Shown: positions 46,972 through 55,797, counted from the first letter of the stretch. The stretch: DNA of 62,277 bases from Stenotrophomonas_A sp036403795 (GCA_036403795.1 DASWQJ010000270.1:1-62277), one strand, 5' to 3'. Made by a program: numbers and translations. The notes: a model not told the origin generated them from the letters alone.

Positions 46972-47116
46972 GCCCGGATCTCCTGTTCCTGTGCTTTCCG
47001 CATCGGGGTTGATGCGGCAGCGACATTCAACGCGGGATCCGGTGAAGTTGCCGTTAAAAACTGCAGCAGGTCACGCCGTTCTCATGCCGGCGTACAGCAC
47101 CGTGGCGTGGGCGTGA

Positions 47117-47749
47117 ATGGCTGAGCCGACCGCGCCTTCGAGCCATCCTCAAACCTGGTCGTTCGGACCGGTGCAAGTGTGGCTGCGCGCCCATGTGCCG
47201 GGCACCCGAGGCGAGCCGCAGGCGCGCGAAGTGCTCGGGCAGCACTTCGACCTGGCACCGTCAGCCGTGCCAATGACCCGTGACGAGCACAACCGGCCCT
47301 GGCTGCTGCCGCCGCTGCAGCACTATGGCGCCGGTTGGAGCCATAGCGGCGAACACCTGTTGCTGGGGCTGGGCGAACACATACGCCTGGGCGTGGACCT
47401 GGAGCGGGTGCGTGCGCGGCCGCGCCTGCGCGAGGTCGTGCAACGATTTTTCCACACCGATGAGATCGACTGGCTGGGCACCTTGCCCGACCCGGCGCAC
47501 GATGCCTGGTTCTTCAGGCTCTGGTGCGCCAAGGAGGCCGTGCTGAAAGCGCACGGCCATGGCCTGTCGTTCGGCCTGCACCGGTTGTCGTTTCGGCCAG
47601 GCGCCGACGGAGCCTTGCAACTGGGCTGGTGCGACGCGGCGCTGGGCCAGGCCGGGGACTGGACCCTCCACGAGTGGCTGGCGGCCCCGGACTACCGCGC
47701 CGCGGTGGCCTGGCACCCGCTCGAGCCAGCCCACCCGAGCCTGCGATAA
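47117..47749 (+). CDS. Sfp-type 4'-phosphopantetheinyl transferase
   Basis: A 210-residue transferase that moves phosphopantetheine from CoA to a carrier-protein serine. The two family motifs are GVDLERVRAR (metal-binding Asp) and WCAKEAVLKAHG (the W/F-x-x-K-E-x-x-x-K pattern). No NRPS, PKS or carrier gene is nearby, so it likely serves clusters elsewhere or xanthomonadin/fatty acid carriers. It lies 7 bases before rsmG on the same strand. Confidence 0.9.
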   Translation: MAEPTAPSSHPQTWSFGPVQVWLRAHVPGTRGEPQAREVLGQHFDLAPSAVPMTRDEHNRPWLLPPLQHYGAGWSHSGEHLLLGLGEHIRLGVDLERVRARPRLREVVQRFFHTDEIDWLGTLPDPAHDAWFFRLWCAKEAVLKAHGHGLSFGLHRLSFRPGADGALQLGWCDAALGQAGDWTLHEWLAAPDYRAAVAWHPLEPAHPSLR

Positions 47750-47756
47750 TCCCCCC

Positions 47757-48395
47757 ATGAACGATGCCGTCCTGCCCGCCGAAGCGCGGAGCGACCTGGC
47801 GCGTGGACTCCAGGCCCTGGACCTGGACCCCGCCTTCGCCGAACCCTTGCTGGTTTACCTCGCGCTGCTGGCGCGCTGGAACCGCACCTACAATCTCACC
47901 GCCATCCGCGACCCCCGAGAGATGGTGACCCGCCACCTGCTCGACTCGCTGGCGATGCGTCCCTACATCGAAAGCGGACGCCTGGCCGACCTGGGCACCG
48001 GCCCCGGCCTGCCCGGCATTCCCCTGGCCATCACCCGGCCGGGCCTGCAGGTGACCCTGGTCGAGAGCAACGGCAAAAAGGCGCGATTCATGCGCGAGGC
48101 CGTGCGCCAGCTGGGGCTGGGCAATGCCCGGGTCGCCGAGTGCCGGGCCGAGGCCCTGGACGAATCGGCCGCCTACGACCACCTCACGGCCCGCGCGCTG
48201 GATACGCTGGCCGGCATCATCGAAGTCGGTGGCCACCTGCTGCGACCCGGCGGCACCTTGCTGGCCATGAAGGGCGTCCGGCCGGACGAGGAGATCGCGG
48301 CATTGCCCACGGGCTGGAGCGCGCGCCAGCTGCACCGGCTGCACGTGCCGGGCCTGCAGGGAGAACGCCATCTGGTCGAGGTCGCCCGCGACTGA
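47757..48395 (+). CDS. rsmG: 16S rRNA (guanine(527)-N7)-methyltransferase
   Basis: A 212-residue SAM-dependent methyltransferase for G527 of 16S rRNA. The SAM motif is LADLGTGPGLPGIPLAI, preceded by the family WNRTYNLTAIRDP. Loss is known to give low-level streptomycin resistance. It precedes parA-parB, an order common in bacteria, but the usual upstream mnmG is replaced here by a PPTase gene. GATAAT overlaps the end of that gene and may be a -10. Confidence 0.95.
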   Translation: MNDAVLPAEARSDLARGLQALDLDPAFAEPLLVYLALLARWNRTYNLTAIRDPREMVTRHLLDSLAMRPYIESGRLADLGTGPGLPGIPLAITRPGLQVTLVESNGKKARFMREAVRQLGLGNARVAECRAEALDESAAYDHLTARALDTLAGIIEVGGHLLRPGGTLLAMKGVRPDEEIAALPTGWSARQLHRLHVPGLQGERHLVEVARD

Positions 48396-48521
48396 CCCGG
48401 TGGCGGTCCGGCAGGGCGGGGCGCTCGCGCGGGGTCGGCGCCGGGGTCCGGACCCGATTTCACGCCGTCGCCCGCAGCCCGCATAATGCCCGGTCCCGAC
48501 TTGCCCACGAGGCTCTCCTGC

Positions 48522-49319
48522 ATGGCCCGGATCATCGCGATCGCCAACCAGAAAGGCGGCGTGGGCAAGACAACGACGGCGGTCAACCTGGCCGCGTCCC
48601 TGGCGCGTGCGCCCAAGCGCGTGCTGCTGGTGGATCTGGACGCCCAGGGCAATGCCACGATGGGCAGCGGCATCGACAAGCGCGAGCTGGCCGCCTCCAC
48701 CTGCGATGTGTTGTTGGGTGAGGCCACCGCCGAGCAGATCCGGGTCACCGCACCGGAAGGCTTCGACCTGTTGCCGGGCAACATCGATCTGACCGCGGCC
48801 GAAATCCAGCTGATGGACCAGACCGAGCGCGAGCAACGGCTCAAGCGCGCGCTGCAGCCGATGCGCGACCAGTACGACTTCATCCTGATCGATTGCCCGC
48901 CGGCGCTGTCGCTGCTGACCTTGAACGCGCTGACCGCGGCCGACTCGGTGATCGTGCCGATGCAGTGCGAGTACTACGCGCTGGAAGGTTTGAGCGCGCT
49001 GGTGGAAACCATCGAAGCGCTACGCGTCAACCTCAACCCGGGGCTGGAGATAGAAGGTGTGCTGCGGACCATGTTCGACATCCGCAACAACCTGGCCAAC
49101 GCGGTGTCGGCCGAGCTGACCCAACATTTCGGCGACAAGGTGTTCCGCACCATCGTGCCGCGTAACGTCCGCCTGGCCGAAGCGCCCAGCCATGGCCAGA
49201 GCATCGTCGGTTACGACCGTACTTCGCGTGGCGGTGTGGCCTACCTGGGGCTGGCCGGCGAAGTCATCCGTCGCCAGAACGAACGCAGCAAGCCCGCCCG
49301 GGCCGTGGAGATCGTCTGA
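48522..49319 (+). CDS. parA: Chromosome-partitioning ATPase ParA
   Basis: A 265-residue ATPase moving the chromosome origin region. It begins MARIIAIANQKGGVGKTTTA with a deviant Walker A (residues 11-18); LIDCPPALSLLT is the Walker B region. ATG 48522 has GAGG at 9 bases; an in-frame ATG at 48486 is less likely. CATAAT at 48482-48487 could be a promoter -10. The stop overlaps the parB start by one base. Confidence 0.95.
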   Translation: MARIIAIANQKGGVGKTTTAVNLAASLARAPKRVLLVDLDAQGNATMGSGIDKRELAASTCDVLLGEATAEQIRVTAPEGFDLLPGNIDLTAAEIQLMDQTEREQRLKRALQPMRDQYDFILIDCPPALSLLTLNALTAADSVIVPMQCEYYALEGLSALVETIEALRVNLNPGLEIEGVLRTMFDIRNNLANAVSAELTQHFGDKVFRTIVPRNVRLAEAPSHGQSIVGYDRTSRGGVAYLGLAGEVIRRQNERSKPARAVEIV

Positions 49320-50260
49320 TGAGTACCAGCAAGCCCAACCCTGCCAAGAAGCGTGGCCTCGGCCGCGGCCTGGAGGCGTTGCTGGGCCCCAAGGCCGCCG
49401 CTGCCCTTCCCACCCAGATGCTGGCCGATCCGGCGGGTGAGCCGCAGTCCGGCGAGATCCTGCGGCACCTGCCCGTGGGGCAGCTGCAGCCGGGCAAGTA
49501 CCAGCCGCGCCGGGAGATGGACGAGGCCAAGCTGGCCGAGCTGTCCGAATCGATCAAGGCGCAGGGCGTGATCCAGCCCATCGTGGTGCGCGAGCTGTCG
49601 GCGGGCCGCTTCGAGATCGTGGCCGGCGAACGCCGTTGGCGCGCCTCGCAGCTGGCCGGGCTGGCCGAGATCCCCGTCGTCGTACGCGACCTGGACGATC
49701 GCACCGTCATTGCGATGGCGCTGATCGAGAACATCCAGCGCGAAGACCTCAACCCGCTCGAAGAGGCCCAGGCCCTGCAGCGGTTGATCGACGAGTTCTC
49801 GCTGACCCATGCCGAGGCCGCCGAGGCGGTCGGGCGCTCGCGGGCGTCGGTGTCCAACCTGCTGCGGCTGCTGGAACTGCCGGTGGCCATCCGCGTGCTG
49901 CTGGAATCGCGCCGACTGGAGATGGGCCATGCGCGTGCGCTGCTGACCCTGGCGCCCGAGCTGGCCAGTCGGCTGGCACAAGAAGCCGCCGACCAGGGCT
50001 GGTCGGTGCGCGAAGTGGAGCACCGCGCGCAGCAGTTCGCCGCCGGCAAGGTGCCGGGCGCGCTGCGCAAGGCCAACGCACCGGTGCGCGTGCCGCAGCA
50101 GGCCGACATCGCCTCGCTGGAAAACGAGTTGTCCGAATCGCTGGGCACCAAGGTGGCGATCAGCCACGGCCGCGGCGGCAAGGGCAAGCTGGTGATCCAC
50201 TACACCGACCTGGACACGCTCGACGGCGTGCTCGAGAAACTGCGCCGCCAGCAGGGCTGA
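49319..50260 (+). CDS. parB: Chromosome-partitioning protein ParB
   Basis: A 313-residue CTP-dependent DNA clamp that loads at parS. N-terminal GLGRGLEALLG is the ParA-interaction segment; the CTP-binding region has GERRWRA (about residues 103-109) and ENIQREDLNPLEEA; a central helix-turn-helix (THAEAAEAVGRSRASVSN) reads parS; the C-terminus dimerises. One-base overlap with parA. I find no canonical parS sequence in the window. Confidence 0.95.
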   Translation: MSTSKPNPAKKRGLGRGLEALLGPKAAAALPTQMLADPAGEPQSGEILRHLPVGQLQPGKYQPRREMDEAKLAELSESIKAQGVIQPIVVRELSAGRFEIVAGERRWRASQLAGLAEIPVVVRDLDDRTVIAMALIENIQREDLNPLEEAQALQRLIDEFSLTHAEAAEAVGRSRASVSNLLRLLELPVAIRVLLESRRLEMGHARALLTLAPELASRLAQEAADQGWSVREVEHRAQQFAAGKVPGALRKANAPVRVPQQADIASLENELSESLGTKVAISHGRGGKGKLVIHYTDLDTLDGVLEKLRRQQG

Positions 50261-50286
50261 GTCGGCGCGCGGACGAGGTCCAGGTC

Positions 50287-50586
50287 ATGAATCCCAACAA
50301 AGTCGATCGCCAGCGTTTGCGTTGCCTTACCGACCTGCCCAATGTCGGCCCGGCCTGCGCGCAGGACCTGCGCCGCATCGGCATCGAGGCGCCCGCGCAG
50401 TTGAGTGGGCGCGATGCCTACGCCATGTACACCCAGTTGTGCGTGCAGACCGGGCAGATCCATGATCCCTGCGTGATCGACGTGTTCCTGTCGATCACCC
50501 GGTTTGTCGATGGCGGGCAGGCGCTGCCATGGTGGGATTTCACGCTTGAGCGCAAACGCGCGCTGGCGCGCCAGGCACTGGCATGA
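50287..50586 (+). CDS. Cdd1-type helix-hairpin-helix small protein
   Basis: A 99-residue protein matching the 'pathogenicity locus' Cdd1/HhH pattern: LTDLPNVGPACAQDLRRIGIEAPAQLSGRDAYAMYTQLC, then HDPCVIDVFLSITRF. The LPNVGP turn is a helix-hairpin-helix, so nucleic acid binding is possible but unproven. It follows parB by 26 bases and overlaps the epimerase gene (ATGA). Confidence 0.82.
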   Translation: MNPNKVDRQRLRCLTDLPNVGPACAQDLRRIGIEAPAQLSGRDAYAMYTQLCVQTGQIHDPCVIDVFLSITRFVDGGQALPWWDFTLERKRALARQALA

Positions 50587-51548
50587 CGATCCTGGTCACC
50601 GGTGCGGCCGGCTTTGTCGGCGCTTACGTCAGCCGTGCGCTGGCGGCGCGTGGCGAGCACGTCGTCGGGCTCGACAACTACAACCCCTACTACGACCCGC
50701 AGCTCAAGCGCGATCGCGTCGCCGCGCTGTGCGCCGGGGTGGATATCCGCGAGATCGACCTGGTCGACCGCGCGGCGCTGGAAGCGTTGTTCGACGAGGT
50801 TCGACCGGAACGTGTCGTGCATCTGGCCGCCCAGGCCGGCGTGCGCTATTCCCTGGAAAACCCGCAGGCCTACGTCGACAGCAACCTGGTCGGCTTCGTC
50901 AACATGCTGGAATTGTGCCGGCATCGCGGTATCGGACACCTGGTGTATGCCTCCAGCAGTTCGGTCTACGGCGACTCCGCCACGCCGCCGTTTTCCGAAG
51001 ACCAGCGCGTGGACCGTCCGCGCTCGCTGTATGCGGCGACCAAGGCCGCCAACGAGCTGATGGCTTATACCTACACCCAGCTCTACGGCCTGCGCGCCAC
51101 CGGCCTGCGCTTTTTTACGGTGTATGGCCCGTGGGGCCGGCCGGACATGGCGCCGCTGTTGTTTTCGCGCGCGGTGTTGGCGGGCCGGCCGATCGAGGTC
51201 TTCAATCAGGGGCGGATGCGCCGCGACTTCACCTACATCGACGACATCGTGGCCGGCGTGCTGGGCGCGCTGGACCACCCCGGCGGCGACACCGAGCCGC
51301 ACCGGGTCTTCAACCTGGGCAACCACACCCCAGTAGAGTTGGAGCACTTCATCGCGGTGATCGAGCAGGCCGCCGGCCAGGCAGCCCACAAGCTGTATCG
51401 GCCCATGCAGCCGGGCGACATGGTCGAAACCATGGCCGATACCCACCGGGCGCATGCGGCGTTCGGCTATGAACCGGCCACCCCCATCGAGGTTGGCCTG
51501 CCGCCGGTAGTGGCCTGGTGCAAGGACTATTTCGGCGCGGGAGCCTGA
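50583..51548 (+). CDS. NAD-dependent epimerase, likely UDP-glucuronate 4-epimerase
   Basis: A 321-residue short-chain-type sugar-nucleotide epimerase. GAAGFVG (residues 7-13) binds NAD; the catalytic pair is Tyr150 and Lys154 in YAATKAAN; SSSSVYG supplies the Ser. The opening DNYNPYYDPQLKRDR and RFFTVYGPWGRPDMA are typical of UDP-glucuronate 4-epimerases, which make UDP-galacturonate. Coupled to the Cdd1 gene, and followed by GT2 and LABN genes, fitting LPS decoration with galacturonate. Confidence 0.88.
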   Translation: MTILVTGAAGFVGAYVSRALAARGEHVVGLDNYNPYYDPQLKRDRVAALCAGVDIREIDLVDRAALEALFDEVRPERVVHLAAQAGVRYSLENPQAYVDSNLVGFVNMLELCRHRGIGHLVYASSSSVYGDSATPPFSEDQRVDRPRSLYAATKAANELMAYTYTQLYGLRATGLRFFTVYGPWGRPDMAPLLFSRAVLAGRPIEVFNQGRMRRDFTYIDDIVAGVLGALDHPGGDTEPHRVFNLGNHTPVELEHFIAVIEQAAGQAAHKLYRPMQPGDMVETMADTHRAHAAFGYEPATPIEVGLPPVVAWCKDYFGAGA

Positions 51549-51611
51549 AGCTTCATCATTGGCTCACAAAATCTTGCGAAAATGCGCGGTCCCCTCCGCG
51601 CGCCCGACCCG

Positions 51612-52346
51612 ATGCCCGACTCCCTGAGCGAATTGCAGTTATCCGTGGTCGTGCCGGTATTCAACGAGCGCGACAACGTCGCACCCCTGGTGTCCGAAAT
51701 CGTGGCTGCGCTGCGCGGACTGGTGGCTTTCGAAATCGTGTACGTCGACGACCAGTCGCGCGACGACACACTGGCCGTGCTTGAATCGCTGAAGGCGCAG
51801 GTGCCGGAACTGCGCGTGCTGCACCATGTACAGCAGAGCGGGCAGAGCACCGCGGTGCGCAACGGGGTCAAGGCAGCGCGCGCGCCCTGGATCGCCACCC
51901 TCGACGGCGACGGCCAGAACGATCCGGCCGACATTCCCAAGTTGCTCGCCGCACGGGCCGAGGCGGGATCGCAGGTCAAGTTGTTCGCCGGTTGGCGCGT
52001 GAATCGCCAGGACTCCGGTTCCAAGCGTTGGGCCTCCCGATGGGCCAACGCGATCCGCGCCCGCGCGTTGCGCGACGACACCCCCGATACCGGCTGCGGG
52101 ATCAAATTGTTCGAACGTGCCGCCTTTCTCGATTTGCCTTACTTCGACCATATGCATCGCTATCTGCCCGCCCTGATGCAGCGCGCCGGCTGGAAGACGA
52201 TCAGCGTGCCGGTCAACCATCGCCATCGCACCACCGGCGTATCCAAATACAACAACCTCAACCGCGCGCTGGTCGGCATTCGTGATCTGCGCGGCGTGGC
52301 ATGGTTGATTACCCGCAGCCGCCGCACCGACGTGCAGGAGCGCTGA
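51612..52346 (+). CDS. GT2 family glycosyltransferase (polyprenyl-phosphate sugar synthase type)
   Basis: A 244-residue GT-A enzyme with SVVVPVFNERDNV, the VDDQSRDDT loop and the metal motif DGDGQNDPADIP. Its size and the C-terminal VNHRHRTTGVSKYNNLNRALVGIRDL match DPM1/RgtE-like enzymes that move a sugar onto polyprenyl phosphate. It has no obvious C-terminal membrane anchor; the next gene encodes a small membrane LABN protein one base on, which may serve. Start 51612 is chosen; 51582 is possible. Confidence 0.85.
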   Translation: MPDSLSELQLSVVVPVFNERDNVAPLVSEIVAALRGLVAFEIVYVDDQSRDDTLAVLESLKAQVPELRVLHHVQQSGQSTAVRNGVKAARAPWIATLDGDGQNDPADIPKLLAARAEAGSQVKLFAGWRVNRQDSGSKRWASRWANAIRARALRDDTPDTGCGIKLFERAAFLDLPYFDHMHRYLPALMQRAGWKTISVPVNHRHRTTGVSKYNNLNRALVGIRDLRGVAWLITRSRRTDVQER

Positions 52347-52347
52347 G

Positions 52348-52689
52348 ATGGAGTTGCATTGGCTCGACCAGCCACTGACCTGGCTGTTCTGGACCGGCTT
52401 GCACGTGACCGGCTGGAAGCTGATCGGCTATGTCGGCGCGCTGATGTTCGGCGGTCGCTGGCTGGTGCAGTTCGTCGCGTCCAAGCGCGCGGGCAAGCCG
52501 GTGATCCCGCGGCTGTTCTGGTACATGAGCGTGGTGGGCAGCCTCATGACGCTGAGCTACTTCGTGTTCTCGGCCAAGCAGGATTCGGTCGGCGTATTGC
52601 AGAACCTGTTCCCCGCCTTCACCGCGATCTACAGCCTGTACCTGGATGTCCGGCACCGCGGTTGGAAGCGCGACCGCGCCACGCATTGA
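52348..52689 (+). CDS. Lipid A biosynthesis N-terminal (LABN) domain membrane protein
   Basis: A 113-residue membrane protein with about three helices matching the LABN domain: WKLIGYVGALMFGGRWLVQFVASKRAGKPVIPRLFWYMSVVGSLM. This domain recurs next to GT2 polyprenyl-sugar synthases and lipid A enzymes. It starts one base after the GT2 stop, so the two are very likely partners. The exact role is unproven. Confidence 0.88.
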   Translation: MELHWLDQPLTWLFWTGLHVTGWKLIGYVGALMFGGRWLVQFVASKRAGKPVIPRLFWYMSVVGSLMTLSYFVFSAKQDSVGVLQNLFPAFTAIYSLYLDVRHRGWKRDRATH

Positions 52690-52853
52690 GCCGACGGGCT
52701 GGCTTGCGATAGCGGCACCGGGCAGCCGTTGCCGCGCATGAGCCGGCTCAGTGGGCCTGCAGGTGACCCCTACGGAAGGTTTCGCGATCTGCTGAGGGTG
52801 CGCGAGCCCTCTGGCCGATACGCCGCCATCCCCTGCATGGCCAGGCTACGGGG

Positions 52854-53339
52854 ATGGACAACGCAGCGCTCCCCGACCACTCCCGCTCCCTGCGAAAGGG
52901 CCGCCACGCCGAATCCGGGCGGCTCTGCCTGCTCACGGCCGTCACCTTCCAGCGGCATGCGTTCTTTGCCGATTGGCGCTGCGCCTGGGCGGCGGCCGCC
53001 CATTTGGCCCATGCGCGGACGTGGCCACAGGCCGAACTGCTGTGCTGGGTGCTCATGCCCGACCACTGGCACGGCCTGGTGCGGTTTCCGGAGCACGTCG
53101 ATTCGGCCGCGCTGATGCGTACGGCCAAGGCGGGCGCCGCGCGCGCCACCAACCTGGCCCGCGGCCGGGCCGGGCTGGTCTGGGAGCCGGGCTTTGTCGG
53201 TCGTCCCCTGCGCAGCGAGGACGACCTCGTCGCCGCGGCCCGCTACATCGTGCAGAACCCGGTGCGCGCAGGACTGGCAAAACGTCCCGCCGAATACCCT
53301 TACTGGAGCGCGATGTGGCTGGACGAACGGGCAGCTTGA
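52854..53339 (+). CDS. REP-associated tyrosine transposase (RAYT, Y1 HUH)
   Basis: A 161-residue Y1-type single-strand DNA transposase. The HUH motif is HWH (His71, His73 in MPDHWHGLVRF) and the catalytic tyrosine is Tyr131 in AARYIVQNPVRAGL. RAYTs are single-copy housekeeping-like relatives of IS200/IS605 that mobilise REP hairpins. No flanking terminal IS ends are seen. It may act on the CCATGGATGG palindromes at the window ends or on REPs elsewhere. Confidence 0.9.
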   Translation: MDNAALPDHSRSLRKGRHAESGRLCLLTAVTFQRHAFFADWRCAWAAAAHLAHARTWPQAELLCWVLMPDHWHGLVRFPEHVDSAALMRTAKAGAARATNLARGRAGLVWEPGFVGRPLRSEDDLVAAARYIVQNPVRAGLAKRPAEYPYWSAMWLDERAA

Positions 53340-53344
53340 GCAAA

Positions 53345-53360
53345 GCCCGGGGCGCCGGGC
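53345..53360. terminator. Hairpin after the RAYT gene
   Basis: GCCCGG and CCGGGC form a 6-base-pair stem with a GGCG loop, 6 bases after the RAYT stop. It could be a terminator or a lone REP-like hairpin. Confidence 0.4.
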
Positions 53361-53435
53361 AGGACTTTCGACCGATGAACCCCTGGGTGCGGCCTGCCAT
53401 GATCAGGGGCTCACCCGCTACCTGGCCGCCGCTCC

Positions 53436-55259
53436 GTGAAAACCACGCTTGCCTCCGCTCTGTCCCTGGCCCTGTGGCTGGGCGCCGCCGCCCCGGGTGT
53501 CGCTGCCGCGCCCGCCGCTCCGGCCCCGGCCAGCCTGGCGGCGCAGAGCAAGGCCGACGCCCAGTTCCAGGCGATCTACGAGAAGGAATGGAAGTGGCGG
53601 CAGGCCGAGACCGGGCAGGCCGACGAGGACAACGACACCACGGGCAACAACCAACGCCTGCCCGATGTATCGGTGGCAGCGCAGCAGGCCCGGCTGAAGG
53701 TCTGGCAGGGCGTGTTGTCCCAGCTGGACCTGCTGGACGCCGGCCAGCTCTCGGCGGCCAACCAGGTCAACCTGGCGATCTACCGTCCCCAGGTCGAGAA
53801 CCTGGCGGCCGAGGTCCAGTTCAAGCTGTATGAAATGCCGTTCAACGCCGACAGCTCGTTCTGGTCCAACCTGGGTTTCATGGCGCAGCGGCAAATGCGC
53901 ACCCCGGCCGAGTTGCGCGCCTACATCGCGCGCCTGAACGGTGTGCCGCGTTATTTCGACCAGCAGATCGACAACATGCGTGCGGGCCTGGCACGCGGCT
54001 TCAGCGTGCCGCATGCGGTGCTCGAGGGCCGTGACGTTTCCATCGCGACCATTGCCGAGGTCAAGGATCCGACCGAATCCACTTTCTATGCGCCGTTCAA
54101 GCACTTGCCGGCGCAGATCCCCGCGGCCGAGCAGGACAAACTGCGCGCCGAAGCCAAGGCCGCGATCTCCGGCAAGCTGTTGCCGGCCTACGGCAAGCTG
54201 CTGGGCTTTTTCCGCGATGAGTACGTGCCCAAGGCGCGTACCACGTTGGCCGCCGAGGCCATGCCCGATGGCAAGGCGTTCTACCGCCAGCAGATCCGCG
54301 AATACACCACGCTGGAACTGACCCCCGAGCAGATCCACCAGACCGGCCTGGCCGAGGTGGCGCGCATCCAGGCGCAGATGAACGAGATCATCCGGCAGGT
54401 GGGATTCAAGGCGCCGGCCGGGCAGGACACGTTCGCCGCGTTCCTGCAGTTCCTGCGCACCGATCCGCAGTTCTATGCCAAGTCGCCGCAGGAACTGCTC
54501 GACCGTGCCGCCTGGATCTCCAAGCGGGTGGACGGGCAGGTGGGCAAGTTCATCGGCACGCTGCCGCGCGGTCGCTTCACCATCAAGCCCGTGCCGCCAG
54601 ACATCGCACCGTTCTGGACGGCCGGGCGCGGCGGCGTCGGCACGTATTGGGTCAACACCTACAACCTGCCTTCGCGGCCCTTGTACAACCTGCCGGCGCT
54701 GACGTTGCACGAATCATCGCCGGGGCACTCGCTGCAGGGCGCGCTGGCCGAAGAGCAAGGCGACCAGCCGGCGTTCCGCCGCGAGAACTACATCTCCGCC
54801 TACGGCGAGGGGTGGGCGTTGTACACCGAAAAGCTGGGCGAGGAGATGGGCATCTACGAGACGCCCTACGAGGAGTTCGGCAAGCTCACCTACGAAATGT
54901 GGCGCGCGGCCCGCCTGGTCATCGACACCGGCGTGCACCACTACGGCTGGAGCCGCGAACAGGCACTGGCCTACTTGCGCGACCACACCGCGCTCAGCGA
55001 GCACGAGGTCACCACCGAGGTCGACCGTTACATCTCCTGGCCGGCACAGGCGCTGAGCTACAAGCTGGGCGAGATCACCATCGTCAAACTGCGCGCCGAG
55101 GCCGAACAGGCACTGGGTGACAAGTTCGACATCCGTGCCTTCCATGACGCCGTGCTGCGGCAGGGCTCGGTGCCGCTGCCGGTGCTGGAGCAGCAGGTGC
55201 GCAGCTTCATCGCCCAGACCCAGGCCGACGCAGGCAAGGCGAAAGCCGCGACCCACTGA
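53436..55259 (+). CDS. DUF885-family exported metallopeptidase-like protein
   Basis: A 607-residue exported protein. Signal peptide about 1-25, then a DUF885 domain. The putative metal site is HESSPGH (His425, Glu426, His431), with the third ligand region EGWALYTEKLG about 30 residues on, an arrangement resembling M32 carboxypeptidases and gluzincins. Peptidase activity is suspected, not shown, for most of the family. GTG start; GTGAAAACC follows a divergent-like gap. It is followed by the 288-base rpmB leader region. Confidence 0.88.
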   Translation: MKTTLASALSLALWLGAAAPGVAAAPAAPAPASLAAQSKADAQFQAIYEKEWKWRQAETGQADEDNDTTGNNQRLPDVSVAAQQARLKVWQGVLSQLDLLDAGQLSAANQVNLAIYRPQVENLAAEVQFKLYEMPFNADSSFWSNLGFMAQRQMRTPAELRAYIARLNGVPRYFDQQIDNMRAGLARGFSVPHAVLEGRDVSIATIAEVKDPTESTFYAPFKHLPAQIPAAEQDKLRAEAKAAISGKLLPAYGKLLGFFRDEYVPKARTTLAAEAMPDGKAFYRQQIREYTTLELTPEQIHQTGLAEVARIQAQMNEIIRQVGFKAPAGQDTFAAFLQFLRTDPQFYAKSPQELLDRAAWISKRVDGQVGKFIGTLPRGRFTIKPVPPDIAPFWTAGRGGVGTYWVNTYNLPSRPLYNLPALTLHESSPGHSLQGALAEEQGDQPAFRRENYISAYGEGWALYTEKLGEEMGIYETPYEEFGKLTYEMWRAARLVIDTGVHHYGWSREQALAYLRDHTALSEHEVTTEVDRYISWPAQALSYKLGEITIVKLRAEAEQALGDKFDIRAFHDAVLRQGSVPLPVLEQQVRSFIAQTQADAGKAKAATH

Positions 55260-55351
55260 CGTGTCCGCGACGAGGGGATGGCGGTTGCCAGCCCCCCTTG
55301 CTGCCCGCCGGGGGCCGGCGCGCAATGACACCCCTGCCATGTGGATAAGTC

Positions 55352-55380
55352 TTGCGTGCTGGCAAGGCGGCGGGCATAAT
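55352..55380 (+). promoter_or_regulatory. Promoter of rpmB-rpmG
   Basis: TTGCGT (55352-55357) and CATAAT (55375-55380) are separated by exactly 17 bases, a good sigma-70 promoter. Start of transcription would be near 55387, giving a leader of about 160 bases before the rpmB ATG (55548). The leader holds a GGCGG...CCGCC hairpin followed by GTTTTCC at about 55478-55510. Confidence 0.65.
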
Positions 55381-55547
55381 GCGCGGCTCGCTGTGCCCGG
55401 AATCACTCCGGCGTAGTGGCCTCCAGCACGTGGATGGCCTGCCTGAAACAGCGTAACTGATTGATTCCCTTGACGTGTGGCGGTCAATGACTGCCGAGGC
55501 CGCCGTTTTCCTGGCTAAGGAAGACATCAAATCTATCGAGGTGCGCA

Positions 55548-55784
55548 ATGTCCCGCGTATGCCAAGTATCCGGCAAGCGTGTCCAGACGGGTAACAACGT
55601 CTCACACGCCAACAACAAGACCCGTCGTCGTTTCTTGCCCAACCTGCACGAGCGCCGCTTCTGGGTGGCCAGCGAAAACCGCTGGGTCAAGCTTCGTGTT
55701 TCCGCGCACGCGCTGCGCACCATCGACAAGAACGGCATTGATGTCGTTCTGGCTGAGCTGCGTGCGCGCGGCGAAAAGGTTTGA
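55548..55784 (+). CDS. rpmB: Ribosomal protein bL28
   Basis: A 78-residue 50S subunit protein beginning MSRVCQVSGKRVQTGNNVSHANNKTRRRFLPNLHERRFW, the standard bL28 pattern, with a C-terminal IDVVLAELRARG. Only one cysteine, so the zinc-free form. GAGG lies 9 bases upstream. It is 13 bases before rpmG, the usual pair. Confidence 0.97.
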   Translation: MSRVCQVSGKRVQTGNNVSHANNKTRRRFLPNLHERRFWVASENRWVKLRVSAHALRTIDKNGIDVVLAELRARGEKV

Positions 55785-55797
55785 GGAGTAAATCATC

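Noticed and set aside
48444..48455. Palindrome GGGTCCGGACCC between rsmG and parA
   Set aside because: No loop and no second copy; could be chance in GC-rich DNA. Also not a parS sequence.
55470..55475. TTGACG as a closer -35 box for rpmB
   Set aside because: No acceptable -10 sequence 16-18 bases downstream; the upstream TTGCGT/CATAAT pair is better.
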